A stretch of 31,322 nucleotides of DNA from Prevotella sp. UBA2809 (GTDB taxonomy: Bacteria; Bacteroidota; Bacteroidia; Bacteroidales; Bacteroidaceae), in the NCBI GenBank assembly GCA_002351725.1, contig DEHD01000001.1, positions 6,574 through 37,895 of the forward strand, given 5' to 3'. This document shows positions 6,728 through 13,256 of this stretch, piece by piece (the stretch's first letter is position 1; the number at the start of each line of letters is the position of its first letter). The position numbers were made by a program, and so were the translations under genes. Under the pieces are notes generated by a model that saw only the letters and a program-made list of their open reading frames with translations, was not told the DNA's origin and made no database searches.

Positions 6728-6757
6728 TTGCACACATTTCTACAGTGTGCAAAAGTA
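6728..6757 (-). promoter_or_regulatory. tetR promoter with overlapping operator
   Basis: TTGCACAC (6728-6735) and GTGTGCAA (6745-6752) form a perfect inverted repeat with a 9-nt spacer. The -7 box TACTTTTG on the minus strand is at 6757-6750, so the repeat covers the end of the -7 box and the expected start site. This is a likely TetR dimer site for self-repression. Confidence 0.65.
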
Positions 6758-6837
6758 AGTTTTTAATTTGAAATACGCAAGAAAAACGGGCAAAAATATC
6801 GCAAAAACAACATTTTTATAAAAAAACGCCTCAAATA

Positions 6838-6869
6838 TTTGGTAAATTCAAAAAATGTTCGTACCTTTG
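6838..6869 (+). promoter_or_regulatory. Bacteroidetes-type promoter of tRNA-fMet
   Basis: TTTG at 6838-6841, a 20-nt spacer, then TACCTTTG at 6862-6869: a full match to the -33/-7 consensus. The start is expected near 6873, about 44 nt before the mature tRNA. Confidence 0.8.
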
Positions 6870-6916
6870 CACCCGCAAAACAGGAAACGCCCTGAATTGC
6901 AGCGCAAATTTAACAT

Positions 6917-6989
6917 CGCGGAGTGGAGCAGTTGGTAGCTCGCCAGGCTCATAACCTGGAGGTCGCACGTTCGAATCCTGCCTCCGCAA
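6917..6989 (+). tRNA. Initiator tRNA-fMet (CAT anticodon)
   Basis: Full cloverleaf with anticodon loop CTCATAA on stem CCAGG/CCTGG. The first base C1 faces A72 and the remaining acceptor pairs are G2-C71 through G7-C66. The C1/A72 mismatch is the hallmark of bacterial initiator tRNA and separates it from elongator Met and Ile2 tRNAs with the same anticodon. The CCA end is not encoded. The T stem (GCACG/CCTGC) has one C-C mismatch. A terminator follows directly. Confidence 0.92.
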
Positions 6990-6998
6990 CTAAAGGAA

Positions 6999-7027
6999 AA
7001 GCTCGACAATCGTCGAGCTTATTTTTT
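6999..7027 (+). terminator. Rho-independent terminator of tRNA-fMet
   Basis: AAGCTCGAC (6999-7007), loop AATC, GTCGAGCTT (7012-7020): a perfect 9-bp stem followed by ATTTTTT. Confidence 0.85.
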
Positions 7028-7043
7028 ATGCTATAACTTACTA

Positions 7044-7090
7044 TAAAAAAAATATTCCGATCGTCGGGGCCTTGACCCTCGACAATCGGA
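7044..7090 (-). terminator. Rho-independent terminator of the lytic transglycosylase gene
   Basis: On the minus strand an imperfect stem (TCCGAT...ATCGGA outer pairs with an inner GTCG/CGAC block, 7056-7090) is followed by a run of eight T (complement of the A-run 7045-7052). It lies 14 nt past the stop of the leftward gene. Confidence 0.75.
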
Positions 7091-7103
7091 TTAAAAGATC
7101 CTT

Positions 7104-7544
7104 CTATTTCATCTTGGCTAGTACCTTACGATAGTACTTGTTTGTAGCCTTGACACTGTACTTAACTCCTCCATTCCAAGAACGTATAGCCTTCTCGACG
7201 TTGTTCTCTGGGTTAAAGTACTTTTGGATTAACAGGAACATCTCCTTCGATTTCTCTACACTGAAACGGTCGTTCATTGTGTAGCGCTTCTTACTCTTCT
7301 GCTTCTCCAGAATATTGTTACATTCTCTAACAAGAATCGGAGTAATCTGCATCGCGCCTACCGAGTTTCCACTCACGGCTTTGGGATTTCCTTCGCTCTC
7401 TACAAGAATAATTGCATCCATCACTGGATTCCAGTCGAAACCTGATGTCGTAGCGCTCTTCGTAGTTCTTCCTCCTGCAAATGTAGTCATGCTCACCAGC
7501 ATAAGAGCCATCAGGACAACTGCCTTTTTACTAAATTGAATCAT
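7104..7544 (-). CDS. Small secreted lytic transglycosylase (SLT-like domain)
   Basis: 146 aa with a Sec signal peptide (basic KK, hydrophobic core, cleavage likely after Ala23, T-F-A). The remainder is one lysozyme-like SLT domain: AIILVESEGNP with catalytic Glu49, VGAMQITP (the GLMQI motif) and SWNGG (the AYNAG motif). It would act in the periplasm, cutting glycan strands between MurNAc and GlcNAc with 1,6-anhydro product formation. It is shorter than usual and has no cell-wall binding module, so it may work in a complex or in local wall remodelling. It is monocistronic, with its own promoter and terminator, and appears chromosomal rather than part of the phage-like element. Confidence 0.85.
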   Translation of the reverse strand: MIQFSKKAVVLMALMLVSMTTFAGGRTTKSATTSGFDWNPVMDAIILVESEGNPKAVSGNSVGAMQITPILVRECNNILEKQKSKKRYTMNDRFSVEKSKEMFLLIQKYFNPENNVEKAIRSWNGGVKYSVKATNKYYRKVLAKMK

Positions 7545-7635
7545 ATCTCTATACTTTAGGCGGACCTTTCGGAACCGCGTTATCCTTTAGATTATTTCTT
7601 CATTTTTGAGTCGACTTCGCGTCGATTTCCGGGTG

Positions 7636-7643
7636 CAAAGTTA
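7636..7643 (-). promoter_or_regulatory. -7 box of the lytic transglycosylase gene
   Basis: TAACTTTG on the minus strand, with a TTTG 22 nt upstream (slightly longer than the usual 19-21). The predicted leader is about 85 nt, and no riboswitch is recognised in it. Confidence 0.55.
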
Positions 7644-7732
7644 CGAATTATTCCGATAGGTGGTCCAAACGTTAGACAATTTTAACGTTTATTGTGTGCG
7701 CGCACTGACATACGTCAATTATTTAACAAATT

Positions 7733-10303
7733 CTATTCTAAATCAACAACTGTTATACCTGATCCTCCGAACTGAACATGCTCGTCGCGGTAGTGTGTAA
7801 CGTTTGGAATAGTGCCAAGGTACTGACGGATAAGCTGGCGTAGTATGCCCGTGCCTGTGCCGTGTAGTATACGCACACGCGATACTCCTACCAGTATGGC
7901 ATCGTCTATGAAATATGTTATTGCGTTTATAGCCTCGTCGCCGCGCATGCCGCGCACGTCGATATCCTGCTTGAAATTCAGCTTGCGGTTATCGATAACG
8001 TTACGTGTGTCGCGCGATACCACGCCATACGATCCTGCTATGTTCTGATTGCGCTCTTCGGCCTTGGTAGTCGATGTCTTTGGCTTCTCGGCATGCTCAA
8101 GTCGGTCGGCACGCATCTTGGTTTTCATACCACCGAAGATAACAATGGCCTTACTGCCATCGATACTATCGATAACACCAACGCTGGTGAGCCCCTTTAT
8201 GCGAACGGTGTCGCCAGGGGCCAAAGGTGCCTTACTGGCAGCACTGGCTGCAGCGGGCTGAGCCGTCTGACTGGCAGCTGAGTCGGCAGCGGCCTTGTTG
8301 GCCTTCTCCTGCTTGCGCTTCTCGCGGCGCTCCTTGCGCTCCTGCAGCTGACGTATCTTGCGGGCTATGGCCTCGTCGTTGGCACGGGTGTCAATCTCTG
8401 CCACCTCTTCCTTAAATGCATCCAGCTCCTCACGTATCTTGCGGGTGCGTTCTTTCTCTGCCTGCTGCTCGCGTATCTCGCGTATAGCATTCTCAATGCG
8501 CTTGTTACTCTCGCGCAGCATCTCCTCGGCCTCCTCTTTGGCCTTGCGCAGTATCTCCTTGCGCTGACGTTCTATCTCGGTCAACTCGGCTTCAAGTCGT
8601 TCGCCGGTAGCCTCCAGCTTCTTCTCGTGCTGGTGTATCGTCTGGCGCTTACCCTCCCAGTATCGCTTATCGCGCACAATGTCCTGCAGATATTTGTCGC
8701 TCTGGATATAATCCTGACCAACTATATCGCTGGCATCCTTGATAACCTCTTCGGGTATACCAGTCTTGCGGGCTATCTCGATGGCAAAGCTCGAGCCTGG
8801 CTGACCAATCGACAGCTGGAACAGAGCCTGCATCTCATGGCGGTCGTACAGCATGGCGCCGTTAACCACACCTTCGTGGTCCTCAGCAAAATGCTTCAGG
8901 TTCTGATAGTGGGTAGTTATTACGCCAAAGGTCTTTGCCTTCCAGAACTGCTTGAGCATAGCCTCTGCTATCGCACCTCCGATGGTTGGCTCGGTACCGC
9001 TACCAAACTCGTCTATCAGCAGCAGCGATCGCTCGTCGGCATGCTTCATCATCTGCTTCATGTTCATCAGATGACTTGAGTATGTCGACAGATCGTTCTC
9101 AATGCTCTGCTCGTCGCCGATGTCAATCATTATGCTCTCGAACATACCTACCGTAGAGCGGTCGCCGATGGGTATAGGTAGGCCGCATTGCAGCATGTAC
9201 TGCAGCAGGCCGACGGTCTTCAAGCAGACAGATTTTCCGCCAGCATTAGGACCTGAGATGAGCAAAAGCCGTTTCTCGCGTGTCAGCGTGATGTCCAGCG
9301 GCACCACTCGCCCACCCTTCTTCTGTAGCGATAACTGCAACAGAGGGTGTACGGCACGAATCCAGTCGATTTTCGGTTCGGCTTTCACAGTTGGCTCAAA
9401 GGCACTTGTAAGCTTAGCCCACTCTGCCTTGGCGTTTATCAGGTCAATCTTTGCCAGCAGCTCATAGCTGTCAATTATCTCGCGCACGTGCGGGCGTACC
9501 TCATCAGTAAATACGGTAAGTATGCGTATCACCTCGCGGCGCTCTTCGGCCTCCAGCTGGCGCACCTTGTTGTTTGCCTCAACCACCTCGGTTGGCTCAA
9601 TAAACACCGTCTTACCTGTGGCACTCTCGTCGTGTACTATTCCGTTTATCCTGCGCTTCAGCTGCGGCTGTACGGGTATCACCAGTCGGCCGTCGCGCAT
9701 GGCAGGTGCGGCATCCTTGTCCACCAGTCCGTCGCGCTGGGCGGCGTGCAGTATAGTATATAATGTACGCGAGATGCTGCCTTGGGTCTTCTCCAAGTCA
9801 TGTCGGATTCCGGCCAATGTCATCGATGCCGAATCCTTTATCTTTCCGAACTTATCCAGTATTGAGTCGATGCGACGCAGCATGGCGGGGAAGGTTACCA
9901 CATCCTCAGTCAGCTTGTGCAGCGCAGGGTACGGATACTTCACATCGCCCTGAGCAGTCTCCTCGGCGCCACGCTCCAAATAGCGCACAATGTTTACGAT
10001 GGTTTCCAGCGAGCGACGCAAATCCCACACCTCATCTTCCTCCAGATGAGTATTCTCTAATCGTATACGCGCGATACTCTCGCGTACATCAAAGAAATAC
10101 TGCATGGGGAAATCGTCGTGCTCTTCACGCATTCTACGGAATTCACGCACCTGTGCCAGCCATTCGTTCACCTCAGCAACATCGGTAGAGAAAGTCATTT
10201 CGTCAACTTTCTCCTGTCCGAGAGTGCTCTGGCAACGTGCCTTCAGCAACTTTCTAATCTCATCGAATCCGAGCTTTCGCTCAAAGTTATTTGGATAAAT
10301 CAC
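7733..10303 (-). CDS. mutS2: MutS2-family ATPase/endonuclease with Smr domain
   Basis: 856 aa. It starts with MIYPNNFERKLGFDEIRKLL, the normal Bacteroidetes MutS2 N-terminus, at a GTG codon (10301-10303). A helical lever/core region (about 1-330) is followed by the MutS-type ATPase with P-loop GPNAGGKS at 351-358 and DEFGSGTEP (Walker B and signature). A long charged coiled coil runs from about 520 to 680, then a KOW-like segment, and the C-terminal Smr nuclease domain (DIDVRGMRGDEA, then RILHGTGTG). MutS2 lacks the mismatch-binding domain. Family members resolve branched or recombination DNA and, in Bacillus, split collided ribosomes. The -7 box lies only 4 nt before GTG, so the mRNA may be leaderless. 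Confidence 0.95.
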   Translation of the reverse strand: MIYPNNFERKLGFDEIRKLLKARCQSTLGQEKVDEMTFSTDVAEVNEWLAQVREFRRMREEHDDFPMQYFFDVRESIARIRLENTHLEEDEVWDLRRSLETIVNIVRYLERGAEETAQGDVKYPYPALHKLTEDVVTFPAMLRRIDSILDKFGKIKDSASMTLAGIRHDLEKTQGSISRTLYTILHAAQRDGLVDKDAAPAMRDGRLVIPVQPQLKRRINGIVHDESATGKTVFIEPTEVVEANNKVRQLEAEERREVIRILTVFTDEVRPHVREIIDSYELLAKIDLINAKAEWAKLTSAFEPTVKAEPKIDWIRAVHPLLQLSLQKKGGRVVPLDITLTREKRLLLISGPNAGGKSVCLKTVGLLQYMLQCGLPIPIGDRSTVGMFESIMIDIGDEQSIENDLSTYSSHLMNMKQMMKHADERSLLLIDEFGSGTEPTIGGAIAEAMLKQFWKAKTFGVITTHYQNLKHFAEDHEGVVNGAMLYDRHEMQALFQLSIGQPGSSFAIEIARKTGIPEEVIKDASDIVGQDYIQSDKYLQDIVRDKRYWEGKRQTIHQHEKKLEATGERLEAELTEIERQRKEILRKAKEEAEEMLRESNKRIENAIREIREQQAEKERTRKIREELDAFKEEVAEIDTRANDEAIARKIRQLQERKERREKRKQEKANKAAADSAASQTAQPAAASAASKAPLAPGDTVRIKGLTSVGVIDSIDGSKAIVIFGGMKTKMRADRLEHAEKPKTSTTKAEERNQNIAGSYGVVSRDTRNVIDNRKLNFKQDIDVRGMRGDEAINAITYFIDDAILVGVSRVRILHGTGTGILRQLIRQYLGTIPNVTHYRDEHVQFGGSGITVVDLE

Positions 10304-10307
10304 GCTG

Positions 10308-10341
10308 CAAAAGTACTCATTTTCGGCTAAAAACAGGCAAA
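10308..10341 (-). promoter_or_regulatory. mutS2 promoter touching the start codon
   Basis: Minus-strand TACTTTTG (10315-10308), with TTTG at 10341-10338 (22-nt spacer). Only CAGC separates the -7 box from the GTG start, so transcription is expected to begin at or within one or two bases of the start codon. Confidence 0.6.
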
Positions 10342-10374
10342 AATGCGATTTTTTTATAAAAAGTTGGCCAAAAA

Positions 10375-10406
10375 TTTGTTTGTTTCAAAAAAACTCCTTA
10401 CCTTTG
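10375..10406 (+). promoter_or_regulatory. Bacteroidetes-type promoter of tRNA-Ser
   Basis: TTTG at 10375-10378, a 20-nt spacer and TACCTTTG at 10399-10406: an exact consensus match, 27 nt before the mature tRNA. It diverges from the mutS2 promoter. Confidence 0.8.
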
Positions 10407-10433
10407 CACCCGCTTTCGAGACAGAAGAGCACT

Positions 10434-10518
10434 GGAGAGATGGTAGAGTGGTCGATTACAGTAGTCTTGAAAACTACCGTGCTGAGAGGCACCGGGGGTT
10501 CGAATCCCTCTCTCTCCG
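10434..10518 (+). tRNA. tRNA-Ser (TGA anticodon)
   Basis: 85 nt. Acceptor stem GGAGAGA pairs with TCTCTCC, with discriminator G as in serine tRNAs. The anticodon loop is CTTGAAA on the stem ending TAGT/ACTA. A long variable arm (CGTGCTGAGAGGCACCG) and a T loop GTTCGAATC follow. CCA is not encoded. Confidence 0.93.
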
Positions 10519-10530
10519 CTAATAAAAAAA

Positions 10531-10556
10531 GGAAACCAAATCGGTTTCCTTTTTTT
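10531..10556 (+). terminator. Rho-independent terminator of tRNA-Ser
   Basis: GGAAACC (10531-10537), loop AAATC, GGTTTCC (10543-10549), then a T-run. The A-run before the stem makes it symmetrical, so it can also end the leftward smalltalk transcript that arrives from the other side. Confidence 0.85.
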
Positions 10557-10562
10557 GTTTGG

Positions 10563-10667
10563 TTAGAGTGCGCTTAGGCAACTCGTGGTTCCAAGTGCGG
10601 TTACTATAGCTGTTGCTATTGCCGCAATCATCTGTACGATGAACTTAACAGTTTCTTTTCTACTCAT
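10563..10667 (-). CDS. Smalltalk family peptide (34 aa)
   Basis: A 34-residue peptide starting MSRKETVKFIVQ and ending LGTTSCLSAL. It has a short basic head, one hydrophobic helix (about residues 9-25) and a TTSC motif near the end. Size, pattern and position directly downstream of an HU-like gene match what genome annotation calls smalltalk protein in Bacteroidales. Function is unknown; the sequence suggests a small membrane peptide, and LGTTSC resembles a lipobox. It lies 69 nt after the HU-like gene, with a strong hairpin between them. Confidence 0.7.
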   Translation of the reverse strand: MSRKETVKFIVQMIAAIATAIVTALGTTSCLSAL

Positions 10668-10710
10668 AATGTTTTAATGGTAAATGGTTAATGATTAATG
10701 TTGAATGTAA

Positions 10711-10736
10711 AGCGCTGGGGCCGGAGCCCCAATCGC
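10711..10736. promoter_or_regulatory. Hairpin between HU-like gene and smalltalk gene
   Basis: TGGGGC (10716-10721), loop CGGA, GCCCCA (10726-10731), extended by AGCG/CGCT on the outside. There is no T-run on either side, so an mRNA-processing or partial-termination role is more likely than full termination. Confidence 0.5.
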
Positions 10737-11255
10737 TTAATCTCCCTCGCCTGGCACATCGCCCGATGGAACGGTCTGTCCGCCGCCGTTGCTTGGCTGG
10801 TCTACTACATCGCCGTTGCCGTTAGAACCGCTCTCCTCATAATCGGTGTAGTTCTTTGGCAGCTCGGTCACGTTGCCAGCCTTAGTCAACTCCTGACGGG
10901 TAAACTCTCCAGTAGCACGAGCGCGCATGTACACGCTGTCGATGTGCTTAGTGGTAGAGAAGTCGGCCGAGGAATCCGCGCCGTTCTTCTTGGTTTTAAT
11001 ACCCGCGGAGAAGATGGCCAGACCTTCCAGCTTCACAGCCTTACCCTCCAACATCAGTTCTCGAACACAACCGATCATATCGGTCAATACACCCTTGATG
11101 GCTCCCTTAGAGTACGGAGTGTTGTGCTCCGACATGTGCTTAGCCAATCCATCGAGGTCGACGGTCTTACCTACGGTCACAGCGCGTGCGAACCACTTGC
11201 CGTAGACTACGCTCTGCTTGTTTTTGTTTTGATACTTACGATAAAATACACTCAT
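10737..11255 (-). CDS. HU-like DNA-binding protein (Bacteroidales HU-HIG type)
   Basis: 172 aa. Residues 1-125 have the divergent HU/IHF layout of Bacteroidales: VFYRKYQNKN..VYGKWFARAV at the start, helices around GLAKHMSEHNTPYSKGAIKGVLTDM, and a strand region KLEGLAIFSAGIKTK. The last 45 residues are low-complexity (Gly/Asn/Ser/Asp, ending GEGD) and likely disordered. HU proteins bend and compact DNA. This type is typically paired with a smalltalk gene in accessory regions and phages. A strong promoter with a perfect -33/-7 pair sits 45 nt upstream. It faces away from the toxin-antitoxin pair across a repeat-rich 460-nt gap. Confidence 0.85.
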   Translation of the reverse strand: MSVFYRKYQNKNKQSVVYGKWFARAVTVGKTVDLDGLAKHMSEHNTPYSKGAIKGVLTDMIGCVRELMLEGKAVKLEGLAIFSAGIKTKKNGADSSADFSTTKHIDSVYMRARATGEFTRQELTKAGNVTELPKNYTDYEESGSNGNGDVVDQPSNGGGQTVPSGDVPGEGD

Positions 11256-11300
11256 AACGGTTAAAATTTAAATGGTTAATAATTAATGTTTTTGACACTG

Positions 11301-11332
11301 CAAAGATACTAAATTTTAAGTGCGATTCCAAA
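11301..11332 (-). promoter_or_regulatory. Promoter of the HU-like gene
   Basis: Minus-strand TTTG (11332-11329), a 20-nt spacer and TATCTTTG (11308-11301). Full consensus, 45 nt before the start codon. Confidence 0.8.
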
Positions 11333-11454
11333 TATCAACCCCTCTGGTGTGTAAAAATCTGTTAATTTTTAGAAACAATACATTTCCACATCGCAAACGT
11401 ACAATTTAGCCACGCCAAACGTATTGTTTACGATTTACAAACAACACGCGATAC

Positions 11455-11482
11455 TATGTGACATGTGATTTTGTGACATTAA
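11455..11482 (-). repeat. GTGACATT-type dispersed repeat, copy 2 (inverted)
   Basis: Read on the minus strand it begins CTTAATGTCACAAAATCACA and matches the copy at 11589 in 24 of the first 28 positions. It lies 46 bp left of the palindrome. Confidence 0.6.
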
Positions 11483-11528
11483 GCACCATCCACGAATAAT
11501 CAACCAAATCGCCTCCTACTATATTATA

Positions 11529-11558
11529 AATTATATAATATTATAATATTATATAATT
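11529..11558. repeat. Perfect 30-bp AT-only palindrome
   Basis: The half AATTATATAATATTA (11529-11543) is the exact reverse complement of 11544-11558, with no spacer. There are no G or C bases. It can extrude as a cruciform or act as an easily melted element. It is not followed by a terminator-type T-run. Confidence 0.85.
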
Positions 11559-11588
11559 CTAATAACCTCCCATGACTTTGTGAACCTC

Positions 11589-11622
11589 CTTAATGTCACA
11601 AAGTCATAAGTCACAAAGTCGC
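11589..11622 (+). repeat. GTGACATT-type dispersed repeat, copy 3
   Basis: Begins CTTAATGTCACAAAGTCATA and ends AAGTCACAAAGTCGC. It is closest to the inverted copy at 17410-17442 (same two-part design and same AAGTCACAAAGTCGC end). It lies 30 bp right of the palindrome. Confidence 0.65.
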
Positions 11623-11709
11623 GATTGAACAAGAGCCATCAAACTTGCTCGAATTATTAAAAAGACATAAATTTACGTCATTTTGCTTGCATCATGACAC
11701 AAAATTAAT

Positions 11710-11717
11710 TATATTTG
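11710..11717 (+). promoter_or_regulatory. -7 box of the toxin-antitoxin pair
   Basis: TATATTTG followed by C, about 24 nt before the ATG. The best -33 candidate is TTGC at 11687-11690 with a 19-nt spacer, so the match is partial. Confidence 0.55.
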
Positions 11718-11741
11718 CAGGCATATAAAACAAATAAGAAT

Positions 11742-12047
11742 ATGGCACAGGTATCTATGACGGTGAGGATGGACTCACAACTGAAACAGAATTTCGATGC
11801 ACTCTGCGCTCGTATGGGTATGAGTGCGAACGCAGCTATGAATGTATTTGCCAAAGCGGTAGTGATGCAAAGAAAGATTCCTTTTGAAATCAAAGCAGAG
11901 CCAGAGCGAGCATCTATGGACGCTCTAGAATCTTTCCGCGAAGTAAGAAGAATGGCAGAAGCCGGTCAGTTTCCTGACTTGACACTTGATGAAATAAACG
12001 AAGAAATCAGACTTGCTCGTGAAGAAAGGGCTGCTAGAGAGAAGTAG
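11742..12047 (+). CDS. RelB/DinJ-family antitoxin
   Basis: 101 aa. I place the start at ATG 11742 because the in-frame TTG at 11715 lies inside the -7 box. The N-terminal 50 residues (QVSMTVRMDSQLKQNFDALC, then MGMSANAAMNVFAKAVV and IPFEI) are the RelB/DinJ ribbon-helix-helix domain that dimerises and binds its own promoter. The charged, helical C-terminus (LDEINEEIRLAREERAA) would wrap the toxin. It ends 3 nt before the PIN toxin gene, and the two are surely co-transcribed. RHH antitoxins of this type normally pair with RelE/YafQ toxins; here the partner is a PIN protein. Confidence 0.85.
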   Translation: MAQVSMTVRMDSQLKQNFDALCARMGMSANAAMNVFAKAVVMQRKIPFEIKAEPERASMDALESFREVRRMAEAGQFPDLTLDEINEEIRLAREERAAREK

Positions 12048-12050
12048 AAA

Positions 12051-12461
12051 ATGATATACGCAGTAATTGATACGAATGTCTTGGTGTCGGCATTGTTGTC
12101 CAGGCATTCTGATACCGCTACGGTGCAAGTTGTAAGGGCTATTTCAAAAAGCGATTTTCGCCCTTTGTATAACAATGAAATTATGGCGGAATACAGGGAA
12201 GTGCTTAGCAGACCTAAATTTTCATTTCCTCTCCAGACGATTGCGTCCATTTTAGATGCAATTCAAGAAATGGGAGTTTTATCTGATCGTGTTGAAAGCC
12301 AGGAGTATTTTCCCGATCCCAAGGACGTTGTGTTCTACGAGGTAGCAATCTCAAAAGACGATGCCTATCTTGTAACCGGCAACACAAAGCATTTCCCCAA
12401 GAAGCCCATTGTGGTAACACCGTCAGAAATGCTTGAGATTTTGAAAACTTACAATAAATAG
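12051..12461 (+). CDS. PIN-domain toxin (putative TA toxin component, PIN family)
   Basis: 136 aa, one PIN ribonuclease domain. Acidic residues that would bind Mg2+ are visible: Asp7 in YAVIDTNVLVSALLS, Glu47 in MAEYREVLSRPKF, and Asp89/Asp92 with Asp103/Asp104 in FPDPKDVVFYEVAISKDDAYLVTGN. This matches the family annotated as putative toxin-antitoxin toxin component. Such toxins cut tRNA or other RNA, but the target here is unknown. It starts 3 nt after the antitoxin stop. Acquisition with the accessory island is likely. Confidence 0.85.
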   Translation: MIYAVIDTNVLVSALLSRHSDTATVQVVRAISKSDFRPLYNNEIMAEYREVLSRPKFSFPLQTIASILDAIQEMGVLSDRVESQEYFPDPKDVVFYEVAISKDDAYLVTGNTKHFPKKPIVVTPSEMLEILKTYNK

Positions 12462-12483
12462 GTTTATTCTCAGGAATAATCAC

Positions 12484-12491
12484 TATCTTTG
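12484..12491 (+). promoter_or_regulatory. -7 box upstream of the unknown two-gene operon
   Basis: TATCTTTG followed by C, 21 nt before ATG 12513. No clean TTTG is seen at the -33 distance. Confidence 0.55.
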
Positions 12492-12512
12492 CACCCAATA
12501 AAACTTTGCAAT

Positions 12513-13256
12513 ATGGAAATAAAACTATCAGGAATAGAAGACAAAGAGAATAAATATTTTGACGACCTGCTGGCAAAGATTCGTGAGATACGTGCTAGCG
12601 AAAAGACGCCGAAGCAGAAGGTGACAGACATTGTGAGTCTAGCAATCGACTATGACACAGAGAATGCAACACCCCTCCTATCTCAGCTTTACTCGCGAAT
12701 AACCGCACTCGGCACTAACGGCGATTTGCGTTTTGCAAATTGTATGATAATGTCCGTTGAAAGCTGGGCTGAATGCCATCATAATCTGACGATGAAGTCT
12801 ATCGAGGAACAACTGCGATATTGGCTGATGGATGCTGACAACAACCAGCATATCTATGAATATCCATCGTTCAGCGGAATTTACGAAGAAGAGAATGCTG
12901 CTGATGAAGAAGAAATGCCCTTGGTGCCTGAAACTACTGTCAGACTGCCCAAAGAAATTGAAGGTTTCAGGGGTACTAGTATGATTCTGAAGATAGAGGA
13001 TATGGACAGATTCGTAGACACATTCTGCAGTCGCAACACATATTATCGCAGGGCTTACGACATCCTTCATGAGTTAGATAAACGAGTGTTGGAGGAATTG
13101 GAAGCAGGAGAGTTTTCTTCCTGGATAGATATTGAGTACAAAGAAGGTGGCTGGGCTTTTTTTGAGTTCTCGCATTTCGAGGTCGATCTACGAGAGCCTG
13201 ATTCTCAGTATCGTACACTTTATGTTGTTTATCGTTACGACACCACTGCATCATGA
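12513..13256 (+). CDS. Hypothetical protein, first gene of an unknown two-gene operon
   Basis: 247 aa from ATG 12513 (the earlier in-frame TTG lies in the -7 box). Soluble and acidic, with no signal peptide or membrane segment. Helical at 1-45 (KYFDDLLAKIREIRASEKTPKQKVTDIV) and probably alpha/beta at the end (SSWIDIEYKEGGWAFFEFSHFEVD). I do not recognise a family. The stop overlaps the next gene by 4 nt (ATGA), so the two products are made together and may interact. It lies between a toxin-antitoxin pair and a primase-like module. A role in the island's maintenance or defence is possible but not shown. Confidence 0.6.
   Translation: MEIKLSGIEDKENKYFDDLLAKIREIRASEKTPKQKVTDIVSLAIDYDTENATPLLSQLYSRITALGTNGDLRFANCMIMSVESWAECHHNLTMKSIEEQLRYWLMDADNNQHIYEYPSFSGIYEEENAADEEEMPLVPETTVRLPKEIEGFRGTSMILKIEDMDRFVDTFCSRNTYYRRAYDILHELDKRVLEELEAGEFSSWIDIEYKEGGWAFFEFSHFEVDLREPDSQYRTLYVVYRYDTTAS

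Larger units (their letters stand above)
11256..11741. other. Repeat-rich intergenic region (origin-like)
   Basis: About 490 nt without a gene. It holds the HU promoter (11301-11332), an inverted copy of the GTGACATT repeat (11455-11482), a perfect 30-bp AT palindrome (11529-11558), a direct copy of the same repeat (11589-11622) and the promoter of the toxin-antitoxin pair (11710-11717). Nothing in 11340-11450 stands out beyond AT-rich sequence. Inverted repeats around an AT-rich core are a common origin layout, but no DnaA-box array was seen. Confidence 0.5.

Noticed and set aside
7845..10298. Many rightward open frames across the mutS2 gene
   Set aside because: They are mirror frames of a full-length, well-recognised leftward gene.
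10434..10518. tRNA-Ser as the island's attachment site
   Set aside because: No partial tRNA copy was found near 18000 and no integrase lies in the island, so there is no evidence.
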